This document shows, in pieces, positions 36,742 to 46,190 of a DNA stretch of 64,000 nt. A program made the position numbers and the translations under genes. Each line of letters begins with the position of its first letter. Positions within the stretch are counted from its first letter, which is position 1. Source of the stretch: CAIXSC01 sp046349855 (GTDB lineage Bacteria; Planctomycetota; Planctomycetia; Pirellulales; Pirellulaceae); the NCBI GenBank assembly GCA_046349855.1, contig JAXMBM010000033.1:1-64000 (forward strand), written 5' to 3'. The notes under the pieces were generated by a model. The model searched no databases. It had not been told where the DNA came from and worked only from the letters and a program-made list of their open reading frames with translations.

Positions 36742-38067
36742 TTACTCGGGCCACCGCTTCCCTTCCTCAAATCCACCGTCGAGCCCCGGCTTGAGTTTGG
36801 GCACGACCTGAAGACTGCCGGCCCGTGTCGCCCGATCGGCCAGGACCGTAACCAAGGCGCGGTAAAAACCGATCACGGCAGGAACGAAGCCGCTGTGGTA
36901 CAGGTGGATCCGTAATCGGCCGGCTCCCGTTTTCTGGAGCAATTCCCGCAGTTGTGTCAGGCTGACCTGAAAACAGTGTTCGTCCGCCTGCGGCATTCCG
37001 TCGTAACTCGGGACCTCGACATTGCGATACCAATTGATGTCGATGTACCTATCGATGGGCAAGTGCCGCATGCTCACCAGTCCGACATGCAGTTCGCGCG
37101 TGGGGGTCCATTCACTGGGAAGCCGCTGCAGGCACCGCAGAGGAAACGGGCGGGTCGCCAGACCGGGACCGTAATGCAGCGCCACCTGCACGGGACGTCG
37201 GTCCGCCTCCACGTGGACAAACGGCTGCAGTCCTTCGATGGCCATGTTGTGCCGTTGATTGGCGAGGTTGATCGCCCCCTGTCCGCGGAGTGCCGCACTG
37301 ATCTGCGAAGTCAACCGCGTCTGCATCCACGCGCCGCGGTTCTCAGGCGAATAGTGCTGCCAGTCGGTCGCCTCAATGACCGCCGACGACGAGACCGGCT
37401 GGGCCGCCAACAGATCCAGGGAGGACCGTTCCGGCGGAGTGGCAGGCCAAAGGAAGTCCGTCACCCGCTGCCACAGACCACGTCCGTCCAGCGTCTGTCG
37501 GGGAAGCTCGCGCTGTTGGCGGCGGGACTGCCCCAGTGACTCCGGCACCTCCACCAGCCCGCATCCCTCGGGCAAGGCTCGGGAGCGGATGAACCAGCTG
37601 CGATGGCGGATGGCAGGATGATGAGCCATCCCCAGACACTGAGCCAGTGTTTGGAACTGCGTCAGATGGCGCGCCAGGTGAGCTGGAGGAATGACCGTGT
37701 CGCCCAGACGCCCCTGGCTGGCCGCATCCTCCGGCAAATCCCCGGTCCGCTGGGCAAGGCAGAGCAGATCGGTGTACTCACTGCCAAGCGTGATCGCGGG
37801 AAAGTCCCCGGCCGCGAGGACCCGGCTCACATCGCTGGCCGCTGCCGCGAAACGAGCCCGCGACAGCGCGATCTGTTCGATACGTTCGCACAACCGAGCA
37901 TACCGCAGCTCCTGTTCCTCCGCAGCGATGCCCTTCGCCAGTCGCCGTTGCACGGCGGCCAGTCTGGGCAGCAATCGTTGCAACACCACGGCCTCACTGG
38001 TGCCTGCCGGCGTCGACGACCAGCAGGAGGCGGGAATGGCGCACAGCAGCGTGTTGGTTCCCCTCAT
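36742..38067 (-). CDS. Unknown protein, conserved-locus component A
   Basis: A 441-residue cytosolic-looking protein; the start ATG 38067 overlaps the upstream stop as ATGA, so it is translationally coupled to its neighbour. The first 110 residues are mainly helical and charged. The C-terminal half is alpha/beta (HVGLVSMRHLPIDRYIDINWYRNVEVP, then LRIHLYHSGFVPAVIGFYRAL at about 388-408). That final strand-loop-helix vaguely recalls the end of SAVED-type Rossmann sensor domains, but key motifs cannot be confirmed by eye, so I make no functional call. It precedes the helicase gene by 32 bases. No signal peptide or membrane segment is seen. Confidence 0.75.
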   Translation of the reverse strand: MRGTNTLLCAIPASCWSSTPAGTSEAVVLQRLLPRLAAVQRRLAKGIAAEEQELRYARLCERIEQIALSRARFAAAASDVSRVLAAGDFPAITLGSEYTDLLCLAQRTGDLPEDAASQGRLGDTVIPPAHLARHLTQFQTLAQCLGMAHHPAIRHRSWFIRSRALPEGCGLVEVPESLGQSRRQQRELPRQTLDGRGLWQRVTDFLWPATPPERSSLDLLAAQPVSSSAVIEATDWQHYSPENRGAWMQTRLTSQISAALRGQGAINLANQRHNMAIEGLQPFVHVEADRRPVQVALHYGPGLATRPFPLRCLQRLPSEWTPTRELHVGLVSMRHLPIDRYIDINWYRNVEVPSYDGMPQADEHCFQVSLTQLRELLQKTGAGRLRIHLYHSGFVPAVIGFYRALVTVLADRATRAGSLQVVPKLKPGLDGGFEEGKRWPE

Positions 38068-39407
38068 GATCGCACCGTCCTTCCACTGGTCAGCCGTTGG
38101 CGAAGTTCCCCGTCGAGTCCGGCGCAGGTCAGAGGACCGGCCAGGACTTTCACGTGCCGCGCCTGGGCATAGGCCTCGATCTCCTGGTGTTCGCTCGCAC
38201 TCAGGTCTCGCAGGTCAGCGGCGCACACCAGAACGGCGACCGATCTGCCGCCCGACGAGCCCGCGGATGCCGAGGCCGCGGCGGCGGCCGCGTCGATGTC
38301 GTGCGCCAGATGCATGCGGAGCGCCTCCCGCGCTCGGGGACGAAGCGTCGCCACCAGCGGTCTCTCCGACGGAACCACCCACGGTTCGTCCGCACCGATC
38401 TGCCAGCCCACCAGGGTTGGAGCCGCAGTCAGCGGGGGGACACGCAGGGCGAGGTGGTCGGCGTCGCAGACCGGGGACAGGTGACGACACCACGCGGGTT
38501 CGATGATCTGATCATTGTCCTGGGCGAGCGGTGGCAGTTGCTGGAGCGCCCGTGTCAACACGCCTCCGAGGAGGGCGGCCCGTCCCAGGTCGCTGGCCAC
38601 GGTCGCCAGGTGCCGTGGTACGGGGCGGCTGGCCAGCCCCAAGAGCAGTTCCGGGCAAGACAAATTCCGCAGGAGGAGCGACACTTCCATCGCCGACCAC
38701 AGTCCCCGAGCCAGCAAGAAACCCAGGCGTTCCAGCGAACAGACGCCGCGGCGCGCCAACTCACGCGCTCGTTGCTGGTCGTCGTCGTCCAAGCCACTCC
38801 AACGCAGCAGCAATTCACGGGCCTCGTCGGGCGTGATCGTTCCCTGAGCGGCACGGGACAGCGGCACGTTGGCCGCCGCGGCCGCGGCGCGCACGTGAGG
38901 TGGCAGACCCGCCGGCGCGGCTCGGCGAGTGAATTGGACCGCCAGCGATCCCCCGTGACGAATACTGTCGCAGATGACAAACATCAGCGCCGCCCGCGTG
39001 ACTGCCAGCGGAGCGACTCCTGGCAGTTCGCAGGTCACCAGGACGTCGACCTCCGACAACCCATAAGCCTCGGAAGCACGGACGACGAGAACCGCGACGA
39101 CATGCGGTCCCAAGGTCAAACGGTAGGGTCGGAACACATTCGCTCGGGGGATCGTCGAGGCGGTTTCCGAGTCGTGCTGGTAGTGCAGTTTTTCCGTATG
39201 TTCGGTGAGCGTCTGGAGGCAGGCCGGCCAGTGGTCCGCCGACACGTGCAGATGCGGGCGAGCCGGGTCCACGGGCCCGTTCCGCCCCAGCGTCGCATCG
39301 TCGCAGGACGCGATGGCCAAGGTCGCCTGGAGGTCTTCCTTGGTAAAGAGCCGCCATTCGCCGCCCAGGGATCGCGCCGGCGATAGGTGAGGAACGGTAG
39401 TCATCAT
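38064..39407 (-). CDS. Unknown protein, conserved-locus component B
   Basis: A 447-residue protein if translation starts at ATG 39407; a GTG at 39455 is the longer alternative, and neither has a clear Shine-Dalgarno. The N-terminal half appears to be alpha/beta (PYRLTLGPHVVAVLVVRASEAYGL, VDVLVTCELPGVAPL). The middle is helical and leucine/arginine-rich (SLERLGFLLARGLWSAMEVSLLLRNL). The C-terminal part has a Ser/Ala/Gly-rich loop before a last strand (RSVAVLVCAADLRDL). I recognise no family. It lies between the DUF3800-like gene (64 bases) and component A (4-base overlap), so it belongs to the same transcript. Confidence 0.72.
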   Translation of the reverse strand: MMTTVPHLSPARSLGGEWRLFTKEDLQATLAIASCDDATLGRNGPVDPARPHLHVSADHWPACLQTLTEHTEKLHYQHDSETASTIPRANVFRPYRLTLGPHVVAVLVVRASEAYGLSEVDVLVTCELPGVAPLAVTRAALMFVICDSIRHGGSLAVQFTRRAAPAGLPPHVRAAAAAANVPLSRAAQGTITPDEARELLLRWSGLDDDDQQRARELARRGVCSLERLGFLLARGLWSAMEVSLLLRNLSCPELLLGLASRPVPRHLATVASDLGRAALLGGVLTRALQQLPPLAQDNDQIIEPAWCRHLSPVCDADHLALRVPPLTAAPTLVGWQIGADEPWVVPSERPLVATLRPRAREALRMHLAHDIDAAAAAASASAGSSGGRSVAVLVCAADLRDLSASEHQEIEAYAQARHVKVLAGPLTCAGLDGELRQRLTSGRTVRS

Positions 39408-39471
39408 GGTGTCGAGGTAGAGGTGGTTCGTGGTGAGGAATTCAGGGGCTGCCACCAGCCGTTGTCGACCA

Positions 39472-41685
39472 TTACCAGTAGTTGAATCTCACAGCCCCCA
39501 GGAGACTGCGGGCCCGCTCGTCTGCGGGTTCGTCGGGGCCAGGATCGCAGCCACCGAAGTAACCGATCGCTCGTCCCGTCACATCCTGGTCCCAGGCCGT
39601 GGGGCCGAAATGCTGACCCAGGAAACGTTCCAGATCTAACCGGACCGAGGCCAGACGCTCCGCCGGCGCCGCACGATCCGTGGCGAATTCGGTTTCGACC
39701 AGGGCCCGGCGCAACTGGCAGACACGGGCGAGCACCTGAAGCAACACCCCTCCCTGCTTCAACTGCTGGAACGCCACATCGAACGCCTGCCGCGCGGCCT
39801 GCAGATGAGTCGACTTGCCGGTTTCCCGGGCAGCGCGTACGTGACACAGGGCCAGCGCCTGGCCAATCAGACCAAAGGGGTGCTCCTGCCGTTCCTCGTC
39901 ACCGTATCGGGTCAACGGATCGTTCTGCCGCCAGCGATCGAGGTAATCCCCCAATTCCTGGGTCGAGGAAAAACGGAGGACTCCTTTCAGCTGCAGGGCC
40001 AACACAAACTGTCCGCCCGCGCGGACGACCGGTTGACGCGGCTGCAACTCGGGTACCGCTCGAACCACCTCATCCCACAGCTCACGACCGCCATCGGACA
40101 GATCGCAAGCCAGGTGACCGAGATAGACCCATTGGCGTTCCTGGTCCCGCGGGTCGGTGAACATCCGCAGGGCCTGGCGGAAGGCGTCGCGGGCCAGCGT
40201 CTGGTCCCCCGGACGACCACGGAATGCGCAGGCTTGCCCCAGAGTTCCGTGGCAGATGCCCAATTCCCGGCTGGGCAACTCGGTCACCGGCACGTTGAAT
40301 TCCGCCGCCAAGCCGAGTTGCAAGCGATCCTGCGCGGCCCCGATTTCGTGCAGGATCTGGACCGCGTCATCGTGCGCGAATACGTCGATCAACCCAACCG
40401 CTCGTCGGACCCGCAGTTCGGTCTTCAGTCGCAGGCCGGCGACCCCCAGCTGCGGCAACTGAGGTTCCCATTCGAGGAACTTCCGCCAGGCCTGCGCGGC
40501 CGCCGCTACATTGCCGCGGTGGTTCGCCAGCGAGAGGCGTGCCTGACACTCGAGTACTTCTTCCCGCAGCGTCACCGTCCCCGCCTGCCGCATCAGCCGC
40601 AAGGCCGAGTCCGCACGGCGCCATCCGACGGCCGCCTGACCCGGTTGGTCAACTTCCTGGACGGCGGCTGCCAGCACCTCCCGGGCAACCGACGGTTGGG
40701 ACTTGAGCAAGGTCGCCGCGGTGCGCAGCTGACGCTGATCGAGCTCCGAGGAGGAGCCGTTCGCGACCGCCCGACACTCGAGGAATGTGGCCAGATCACC
40801 TGCCGCCAAGGCGGCCTGCTGGCGGGCCGCCAGTTCCAGCTGCGGCTCGTAGCGCAGCAGGCAGAATTCGTCCAGCAAGGGGGTCCGGACGGCGGGACGA
40901 AAATTGCGGATGCGGGCCAATTGGCGCTGCCGCACCTGGCCCAGATGAAGATCGGCCAGGTAGAGCGCCGCGGGACTTTTCCCCGAGACATAATCGAGCG
41001 GCTCGACTTCAATCCGGTCAACGGTCAGCGGCACATGCAACCAGCGTCGCAGAGCGATCCGCAGCATCCCGCGAACTTCGTCCGGCCGCAGGATGCATGG
41101 CACCCGATACCAACCCGTTCCGCGCCGGTCGTCGGGCCGGACGTGCATCCCCAGCGCCTCCAGCTGAGCGCGTGGGACTTCGTTTTCGTGAAAGCAGTAC
41201 TGACGACTCGCCAGATGCAGGTGCACCTGGACGTTCGGCCCCAGCCGGGAGGCCACTCGGTCGTCGACAAACAGCAGATGTTCGATAAGCGCCCAGAGCA
41301 GTGATACGTAGCGATTATCAAAAGCCGCCTCCCGCAGCAGCCCGCCCGCGTCGGCAAACTGGTCCCGCTGGTGCTGAATGGCAATCCCGTAAACGGCGCG
41401 CTCTCCTTCCGCCCAGGCCTTCACATCCTGCTGCAGGGCCCCCAGTAACTGCTGGCGGTCGACGCTGGCCTGTTGCTGGTCCGCAGCATGCAAATCGGCC
41501 GGAAAGCGTCCACCCGAATTCAGGACTCGCTCCCGGAGCCGCGTCTGCAGCGCCTGGTCATCGGCCGCCGTGTAGGGGCCGAACACCAGCACTCCTCCCA
41601 CCAGCACCACTTCCTTACGGTTTGGTTGTCCGTCCAGACGTCCACTTTCGTCCAGGAAGAAGTGGAGTTCGTGGTAGGGTGGCAT
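39472..41685 (-). CDS. DUF3800-like N-terminal domain fused to helical repeats
   Basis: A 737-residue protein from ATG 41685. The N-terminus HELHFFLDESGRLDGQ ... KEVVLVGGVLVFGPY matches the start of DUF3800 proteins, whose FLDESG strand carries the first acidic residues (here Asp12 and Glu13) of an RNase H-like fold. Further acidic positions include the DLHAAD segment near residue 64 and FVDDR near 140. From about residue 270 to the end the protein is almost entirely helical with TPR-like periodicity (LECQARLSLANHRGNVAAAAQAWRKFLEWEP). DUF3800 domains are often found in defence loci and are presumed nucleases. This fusion to a 450-residue helical solenoid is unusual. It heads the leftward gene run and faces the rightward run across 309 bases. 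Confidence 0.78.
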   Translation of the reverse strand: MPPYHELHFFLDESGRLDGQPNRKEVVLVGGVLVFGPYTAADDQALQTRLRERVLNSGGRFPADLHAADQQQASVDRQQLLGALQQDVKAWAEGERAVYGIAIQHQRDQFADAGGLLREAAFDNRYVSLLWALIEHLLFVDDRVASRLGPNVQVHLHLASRQYCFHENEVPRAQLEALGMHVRPDDRRGTGWYRVPCILRPDEVRGMLRIALRRWLHVPLTVDRIEVEPLDYVSGKSPAALYLADLHLGQVRQRQLARIRNFRPAVRTPLLDEFCLLRYEPQLELAARQQAALAAGDLATFLECRAVANGSSSELDQRQLRTAATLLKSQPSVAREVLAAAVQEVDQPGQAAVGWRRADSALRLMRQAGTVTLREEVLECQARLSLANHRGNVAAAAQAWRKFLEWEPQLPQLGVAGLRLKTELRVRRAVGLIDVFAHDDAVQILHEIGAAQDRLQLGLAAEFNVPVTELPSRELGICHGTLGQACAFRGRPGDQTLARDAFRQALRMFTDPRDQERQWVYLGHLACDLSDGGRELWDEVVRAVPELQPRQPVVRAGGQFVLALQLKGVLRFSSTQELGDYLDRWRQNDPLTRYGDEERQEHPFGLIGQALALCHVRAARETGKSTHLQAARQAFDVAFQQLKQGGVLLQVLARVCQLRRALVETEFATDRAAPAERLASVRLDLERFLGQHFGPTAWDQDVTGRAIGYFGGCDPGPDEPADERARSLLGAVRFNYW

Positions 41686-41994
41686 GGGCAGCTCCGGGCG
41701 TTTCGTCGTTCGCGTGGGTACCGTGGTGTTGCGTGTGGTGCTGTACTAACCGGTCTCTCTCGTACGCCTCCGGCTTTTTTCGCGGTCCGCTCACCACTCC
41801 TCGCATTGGCGTCATGCAGGCAGTATTCTGGGAGGGTAATTGCCGAACCAGCCTATCCGCTGGCTTACGCATCTTCCAGAACGCCGCTACACCGCGTCTC
41901 CCCATGCGATACTCTGCCGACGGCCACCCCGGAGAACGGACTCTCCAAGCCGACAGCCTGCGAACTGGTTCCGCGGTATTGCCGCCGGCGGCGG
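41686..41994. promoter_or_regulatory. Divergent intergenic region between the two runs of the locus
   Basis: This 309-base gap separates the outward-facing DUF3800-like and HTH-like genes and must contain promoters for both unless the HTH-like gene starts further upstream; its frame is open through the gap. I could not identify a convincing -35/-10 pair or operator by eye. It contains no repeat of note. Confidence 0.5.
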
Positions 41995-43158
41995 ATGCTG
42001 CTCTGGTACCCCGAGCACCATTCAGGGAAACTGAGCGACGGCGACATGCTGGCGCTGCGCACGGAGTTGGCGCGAGTGATCGGGGGTAGACTGGAGGGGT
42101 ACATGGCGACCGCAGACAGTGCATTCACCCGCCATGTGCGTTACTTTGGCACTGCGGATGATGATGCTCAGGCAGCCGTGGAGGCCTTGCGGCTGTTGCT
42201 GAAGCGCCGCCTGAAGCGCCGCGGACTGCAACTGCAGCCCCCCTCTTACCTCGGCTACTCAGGACCTGACTGGCGCGACGAAGGCACCTTCGAAGAGCTG
42301 CTGTTCGACTGCTACAGCTATGTTTTTGTTCAGCGCATCATCGGCTTGCGCAACCAGGCACGGGTCCGATGGCAGATCGATGGTCTGATTACTCTGAACG
42401 TGGACCATTTTCTCACCGAACGCCAACAGCGGCACGACCCCATTGGTTACGCCATGTTTGGCAACGTACGGGCGGCGCTGAAACAAGGCGAGAAGGAGGG
42501 CCAGTGGAGTTGCGACCCGAGTTCGGTCGATCAAGAAGTGGCCAACACGACGGTGGTCTGGCGAACGGGGAAGCGTGAGCCCACCTGCTGGACTCGCGAC
42601 CAGCTGCTGGCCCGCCTGGAGTCCGAGGCTTCGTGGCCGGAGGCCGTCCCCTCTCTGGTGAAGTGTTCGAAACAGGGACAGGCGTGGGTCAAAGCATTCC
42701 TGGTTCGACTATGGCAGTCGGACAGCGCCCCGGTGAGAGTCGGAGAACTGGTCGCCACGCTGGCCGGGCTGGCACGCGAAGTCTGGCGGATTCGTCACGC
42801 CCTGCCGCCGAGCGCGACGGCCTTTGAAGGTGACGAAGAATTTGGACAGGTGGTGCGCGTCTTGACGGACGATGAGTCGACGGACGAACGCGACCGTTGG
42901 GAGTGGTTGACGGGGCGGATCGAAAAGGCGCTCGAGGAAAGTCCGTTGCAGGCACGGCGAAGGACAAAACTGCTGGAGGAATTCGCCTGGCTGTCGCAGG
43001 TGGTGGAACGTCACGACATCCCCTCCCAAGCACAATTGTGCCAGGAACTTGGCATCGCCCGAACGACGGCATCGGATGACTTCCGTATCCTGCGGGAGAT
43101 TATCGAGCGTATCCGCCGCGACGATAATAACCGGAGTTCCCCTTCGCCGAACCGTTAG
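41995..43158 (+). CDS. Unknown protein with C-terminal HTH-like segment
   Basis: A 387-residue protein. ATG 41995 (MLLWYPEHHSGKLSDG) is taken as start because translated sequence upstream is low in conserved character; the frame itself is open from 41473, so the start is uncertain. The N-terminal 100 residues are basic and helical (LRLLLKRRLKRRG). The last 60 residues read LSQVVERHDIPSQAQLCQELGIARTTASDDFRILREIIERI, a pattern fitting a helix-turn-helix like those in sigma-factor or ArsR-type regulators. It is the first gene of the rightward run (49 bases before the next), where a regulator or signal-responsive DNA-binding protein would be expected. No family is recognised. Confidence 0.7.
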   Translation: MLLWYPEHHSGKLSDGDMLALRTELARVIGGRLEGYMATADSAFTRHVRYFGTADDDAQAAVEALRLLLKRRLKRRGLQLQPPSYLGYSGPDWRDEGTFEELLFDCYSYVFVQRIIGLRNQARVRWQIDGLITLNVDHFLTERQQRHDPIGYAMFGNVRAALKQGEKEGQWSCDPSSVDQEVANTTVVWRTGKREPTCWTRDQLLARLESEASWPEAVPSLVKCSKQGQAWVKAFLVRLWQSDSAPVRVGELVATLAGLAREVWRIRHALPPSATAFEGDEEFGQVVRVLTDDESTDERDRWEWLTGRIEKALEESPLQARRRTKLLEEFAWLSQVVERHDIPSQAQLCQELGIARTTASDDFRILREIIERIRRDDNNRSSPSPNR

Positions 43159-43206
43159 GTAAGGCTGCACAGTCGCCAGGATGGTGACGCGAACCGAGGA
43201 CCGTTC

Positions 43207-44193
43207 ATGAACCGTGGGAATTGGCAGGAGCGCTGGCAAGCCGCCAGGTCGCAGGCGGTGGCAGCGTTGTTACGCCCAGAGGACACTGCTGGGGGCGCGA
43301 TGGCGACTCCTCCCCGTGTGCCCGCGCCGGAAACAATGGACGATGTCGGCCCCGCCGCTTGTCCCGTGGCGGTGGTGCCGGGTGCGCTGTTTGTGCTGCC
43401 GACCAGTTCGCCTGCCGCCGTGGAGTGGCTGGTGGTGCGTGCGCACCCCGACGATCCCGAAACGGTCCAGCTGGTGCCGGTGGATGAATGTCCGCTCGCC
43501 GGACCGGCCGACCTGCGGTGGGCGCGCTACGAGACCTCGCGCCCGCGGACGGCGCGGTGTGGTCAGGCACTCTGGGTGTCTGCCCCAAGCCTGGCCTGGG
43601 AGCGGCAGGCCGGAAGGTTGGAGCCACCGCTCGTCGCGGCGGTGACGGAACAACTTTCCGGGCTGGCGCGGGGAGAGTCGGTGGTCGACGCTGAACAGAG
43701 TTCGACGGCCTGGGATCCGGACTACGAAGACTGGTGTGGTTACGTTGAGCAGGCACGGGAAGATGCGGTCCGGCGACTCGACCGGCCCCTGCTCTGCCAC
43801 GACTGGTCGAGCCTCGCGGCGCAACCGCCTGCCGGTCTCGTCGCGCCACCCCCGTTGGCGCTGGCGGCCGAGTCGAGTGACGCCTTGGAGTCCCTGCTGG
43901 AACAGGCGACCCAATCCGCGCTGGACAACATCCGGTATCTGACCGTGGGCGGATTCCCAGGTCGACTGGTACTGCAAGTCGGACTCGACGGAGTGTGTGC
44001 CCTGTGGCAAGGAGCAGCGCCTCCGTCTCTCTGGGGAACGACCGGCGACGGACAACATACCGCGGCTCACTGGCAGCCGCTGGCCGACGGGACGTCGCTC
44101 CAATCCCTCCCGCTGTTTCCCTGGATCGCCGGTCAGCTCACGCTGCGCATCGGTGATGGAGCATCGCAGTGCCTTCTCCGGCTGCAGCAGTGA
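43207..44193 (+). CDS. Unknown protein, conserved-locus component C
   Basis: A 328-residue protein from ATG 43207, preceded by GAGGA. The first 50 residues are helical then Ala/Pro-rich. The middle is beta-rich (VAVVPGALFVLPTSSPAAVEWLVVRAHPDDP), with a VQLVPVDECPLAGPADLRW segment. The last 90 residues form further strands (NIRYLTVGGFPGRLVLQVGLDGVCALWQG). It has no signal peptide, membrane segment or catalytic motif I can name. The downstream gene begins at a GTG overlapping its stop (GTGA), so the two are translated together. Confidence 0.72.
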   Translation: MNRGNWQERWQAARSQAVAALLRPEDTAGGAMATPPRVPAPETMDDVGPAACPVAVVPGALFVLPTSSPAAVEWLVVRAHPDDPETVQLVPVDECPLAGPADLRWARYETSRPRTARCGQALWVSAPSLAWERQAGRLEPPLVAAVTEQLSGLARGESVVDAEQSSTAWDPDYEDWCGYVEQAREDAVRRLDRPLLCHDWSSLAAQPPAGLVAPPPLALAAESSDALESLLEQATQSALDNIRYLTVGGFPGRLVLQVGLDGVCALWQGAAPPSLWGTTGDGQHTAAHWQPLADGTSLQSLPLFPWIAGQLTLRIGDGASQCLLRLQQ

Positions 44194-46055
44194 CTCCGAC
44201 AGAACGGCTTCCCTCGCCCGCCAGTGTGGGCGGACCGGCGCTGTGGCGGACCAATCCCGTGTGGTGCGTCGAGCGGTTCCGTCAACAGTGGCACGAAACG
44301 GCGGAGGGCTGGCGTCTGTTGCCCCTGGTATTGCCGCGGATCATCGCGGCGCTCGGCCAGGCGGGCCTACGGTTGCCCAGGCAGGCGTTGCGGGAGTGGC
44401 AGATGGTCGCTCCCAACTTCGAGTTCCCGGAGCCACCACCGGCGGCACCCGGAGTGGTGGGGTTACTGGTCGATCGGACCACTCGTGCTGCCTGGGTGAC
44501 GCCGCTGCGGGTGCACGCGGCGGACCGCTGGTCGATCGAGCCCCATCTCCCACTGCGTGTCGAGGTGGTACAGGATCTGCTGGTCCAACTCATCCAGTCC
44601 GCGGGAATCCAGATCGGAGGGGCGATTCCCGAACGTCTGGCCTTTGCTTTCGACGACCTGCTTGGTTGCCGTGCAGACGGATCCTCGCTGGATGTGGCCG
44701 CTCTGCTGGCCGTGCTGTGCGAAATCAACGGCCAGCCACCGCTTCTGCAACGAGCCTGTGCGCTGGTGCAGCCCGGCCCCGGCGGCAGACTCGTGTCGGT
44801 GGGGAGCGTCGGACGCAAACTGGCCGCTTTCGTCCGCGAATTCGAGTCCGGGACCTTGCTGGTGCGCGCCGGAGATTGTGTCGAGGGGGCGGCCTATGAC
44901 CGGTATTTCACCACGGTCTGGCAAGTGGACTCCTTCGGCGAACTGGCCCGTCACGCGGCAGCCCTCCTGCCGGCACTGTGCCGCGTGGTGCCGCTCGATC
45001 GTCCCGGTTGGGAGACATCGCTCGGCTATCTGCAGGCGCTGCAGGAGGCACATCGTTACGGAGACGTCTTGTCGCTGGCTCAACGGCTCCTCCACTGTCC
45101 TGGGGAAGGTTCGACAGGTGAACAGCGCGGCCAGGTACGCAGGACGCTGCGCGAGGTTTATCGGCATCTGGGGTACTATGCCGAGTCGGTGAACCTCGCC
45201 AGCGAGGATGCCACCGCGGCCCGGGAGTGCTCCGCCAGCAGTTACAGCGAGCGGTTGGCCGCCGACACGGTGCTAGCCGCCAGCTTCTATGATCCGCATC
45301 GGTTTGACGACGCCGAGCGTGTCTTGCGTCCGTGGTGCGAGCGTCTGGCCGTCGATCCGCTGATCGTACAACCAGAAGAGCGCGTGATGGCGTTCAACAC
45401 GCTGGCGCGCGTCCTGACTGCTCAGGGGCGAGCCGGCTGGCGGGAGTTGTTTGCCGAGGCGCAGCGCGTGCAGACGGCGCGGCACGGACGTGCGGCGCCG
45501 CGTACTCTGAACTATCTCGCGCACAGCCTGCTCCGTGCCGACGAATGGGACGAGGCGGAAGCCGTGCTGACGCAGGTCGCCGAGTATCCCTTGGACGCCA
45601 TGTCGCGCTGGATGCTGGCGTTCTACCGCGCCGATCTGGCGCGCCGGCGCGGTGCCCTCTGGAGCGATCCGGACCTGGACCAGTGTTCGCCCACGTCCTG
45701 TCCCGTGGGACATCCCCTGGGATTCTATTTTCAAGCCACGGCGCGACAGCCAGGCCGCACTCCCGCCGAGGCTCAGGCACGATTCTCGCGAGCGCGAGAT
45801 TTCTTCCTGCTCGACCGCCGCGGTACCCATCATCCCAACATCGCGGACTTTCTTGCGGCCTGCATGCAGTTGGCCGTCGCGGTTTCGGGAACGGACGCTT
45901 CGTGGGATCGGGCACGGGCCGAATTGCTGGAGCAGCTGGCGCCGCGCCCGGACTGTCAATTGGCCCGTTTCTATCAGGCCACTGCGGCCGCGCTCGGTCC
46001 CGTACCCGACGCCACTCAGGTCGCACAATTGCTGACCCGAATTCCCTGGTTCTAA
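44190..46055 (+). CDS. Unknown protein with C-terminal helical (TPR-like) repeats
   Basis: A 621-residue protein if it starts at the GTG at 44190 that overlaps the preceding stop as GTGA; a GTG at 44169 is in the same frame. Residues 1-230 are an unassigned alpha/beta domain (GVVGLLVDRTTRAAWVTPLRVHAADRW; IPERLAFAFDDLLGCRADGSSLDVAALLAVL). From about residue 270 onwards the sequence is helical with TPR-like pairs (GYLQALQEAHRYGDVLSLAQRLL, MAFNTLARVLTAQGRAGWRELFAEAQRV, YLAHSLLRADEWDEAEAVLTQV). This suggests a scaffold or recognition protein. A 135-base gap separates it from the membrane protein gene. Confidence 0.72.
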   Translation: MTPTERLPSPASVGGPALWRTNPVWCVERFRQQWHETAEGWRLLPLVLPRIIAALGQAGLRLPRQALREWQMVAPNFEFPEPPPAAPGVVGLLVDRTTRAAWVTPLRVHAADRWSIEPHLPLRVEVVQDLLVQLIQSAGIQIGGAIPERLAFAFDDLLGCRADGSSLDVAALLAVLCEINGQPPLLQRACALVQPGPGGRLVSVGSVGRKLAAFVREFESGTLLVRAGDCVEGAAYDRYFTTVWQVDSFGELARHAAALLPALCRVVPLDRPGWETSLGYLQALQEAHRYGDVLSLAQRLLHCPGEGSTGEQRGQVRRTLREVYRHLGYYAESVNLASEDATAARECSASSYSERLAADTVLAASFYDPHRFDDAERVLRPWCERLAVDPLIVQPEERVMAFNTLARVLTAQGRAGWRELFAEAQRVQTARHGRAAPRTLNYLAHSLLRADEWDEAEAVLTQVAEYPLDAMSRWMLAFYRADLARRRGALWSDPDLDQCSPTSCPVGHPLGFYFQATARQPGRTPAEAQARFSRARDFFLLDRRGTHHPNIADFLAACMQLAVAVSGTDASWDRARAELLEQLAPRPDCQLARFYQATAAALGPVPDATQVAQLLTRIPWF

Positions 46056-46190
46056 GACGCTGATTCCGGATTACGGCGCGACAGTGGCGTTAGAGGAAGA
46101 TCCGACAGGGGGCCGTCGTCGCACGGATCATGCCGTGCCGTCGCCGACCTCCAGCATCCTCTTCCGTCTTCCTGGAGCGTGGAACGCGTC

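Noticed and set aside
41473..41994. 174-residue N-terminal extension of the HTH-like protein
   Set aside because: It would overlap the DUF3800-like gene on the other strand and shows no coding character; the frame is merely open.
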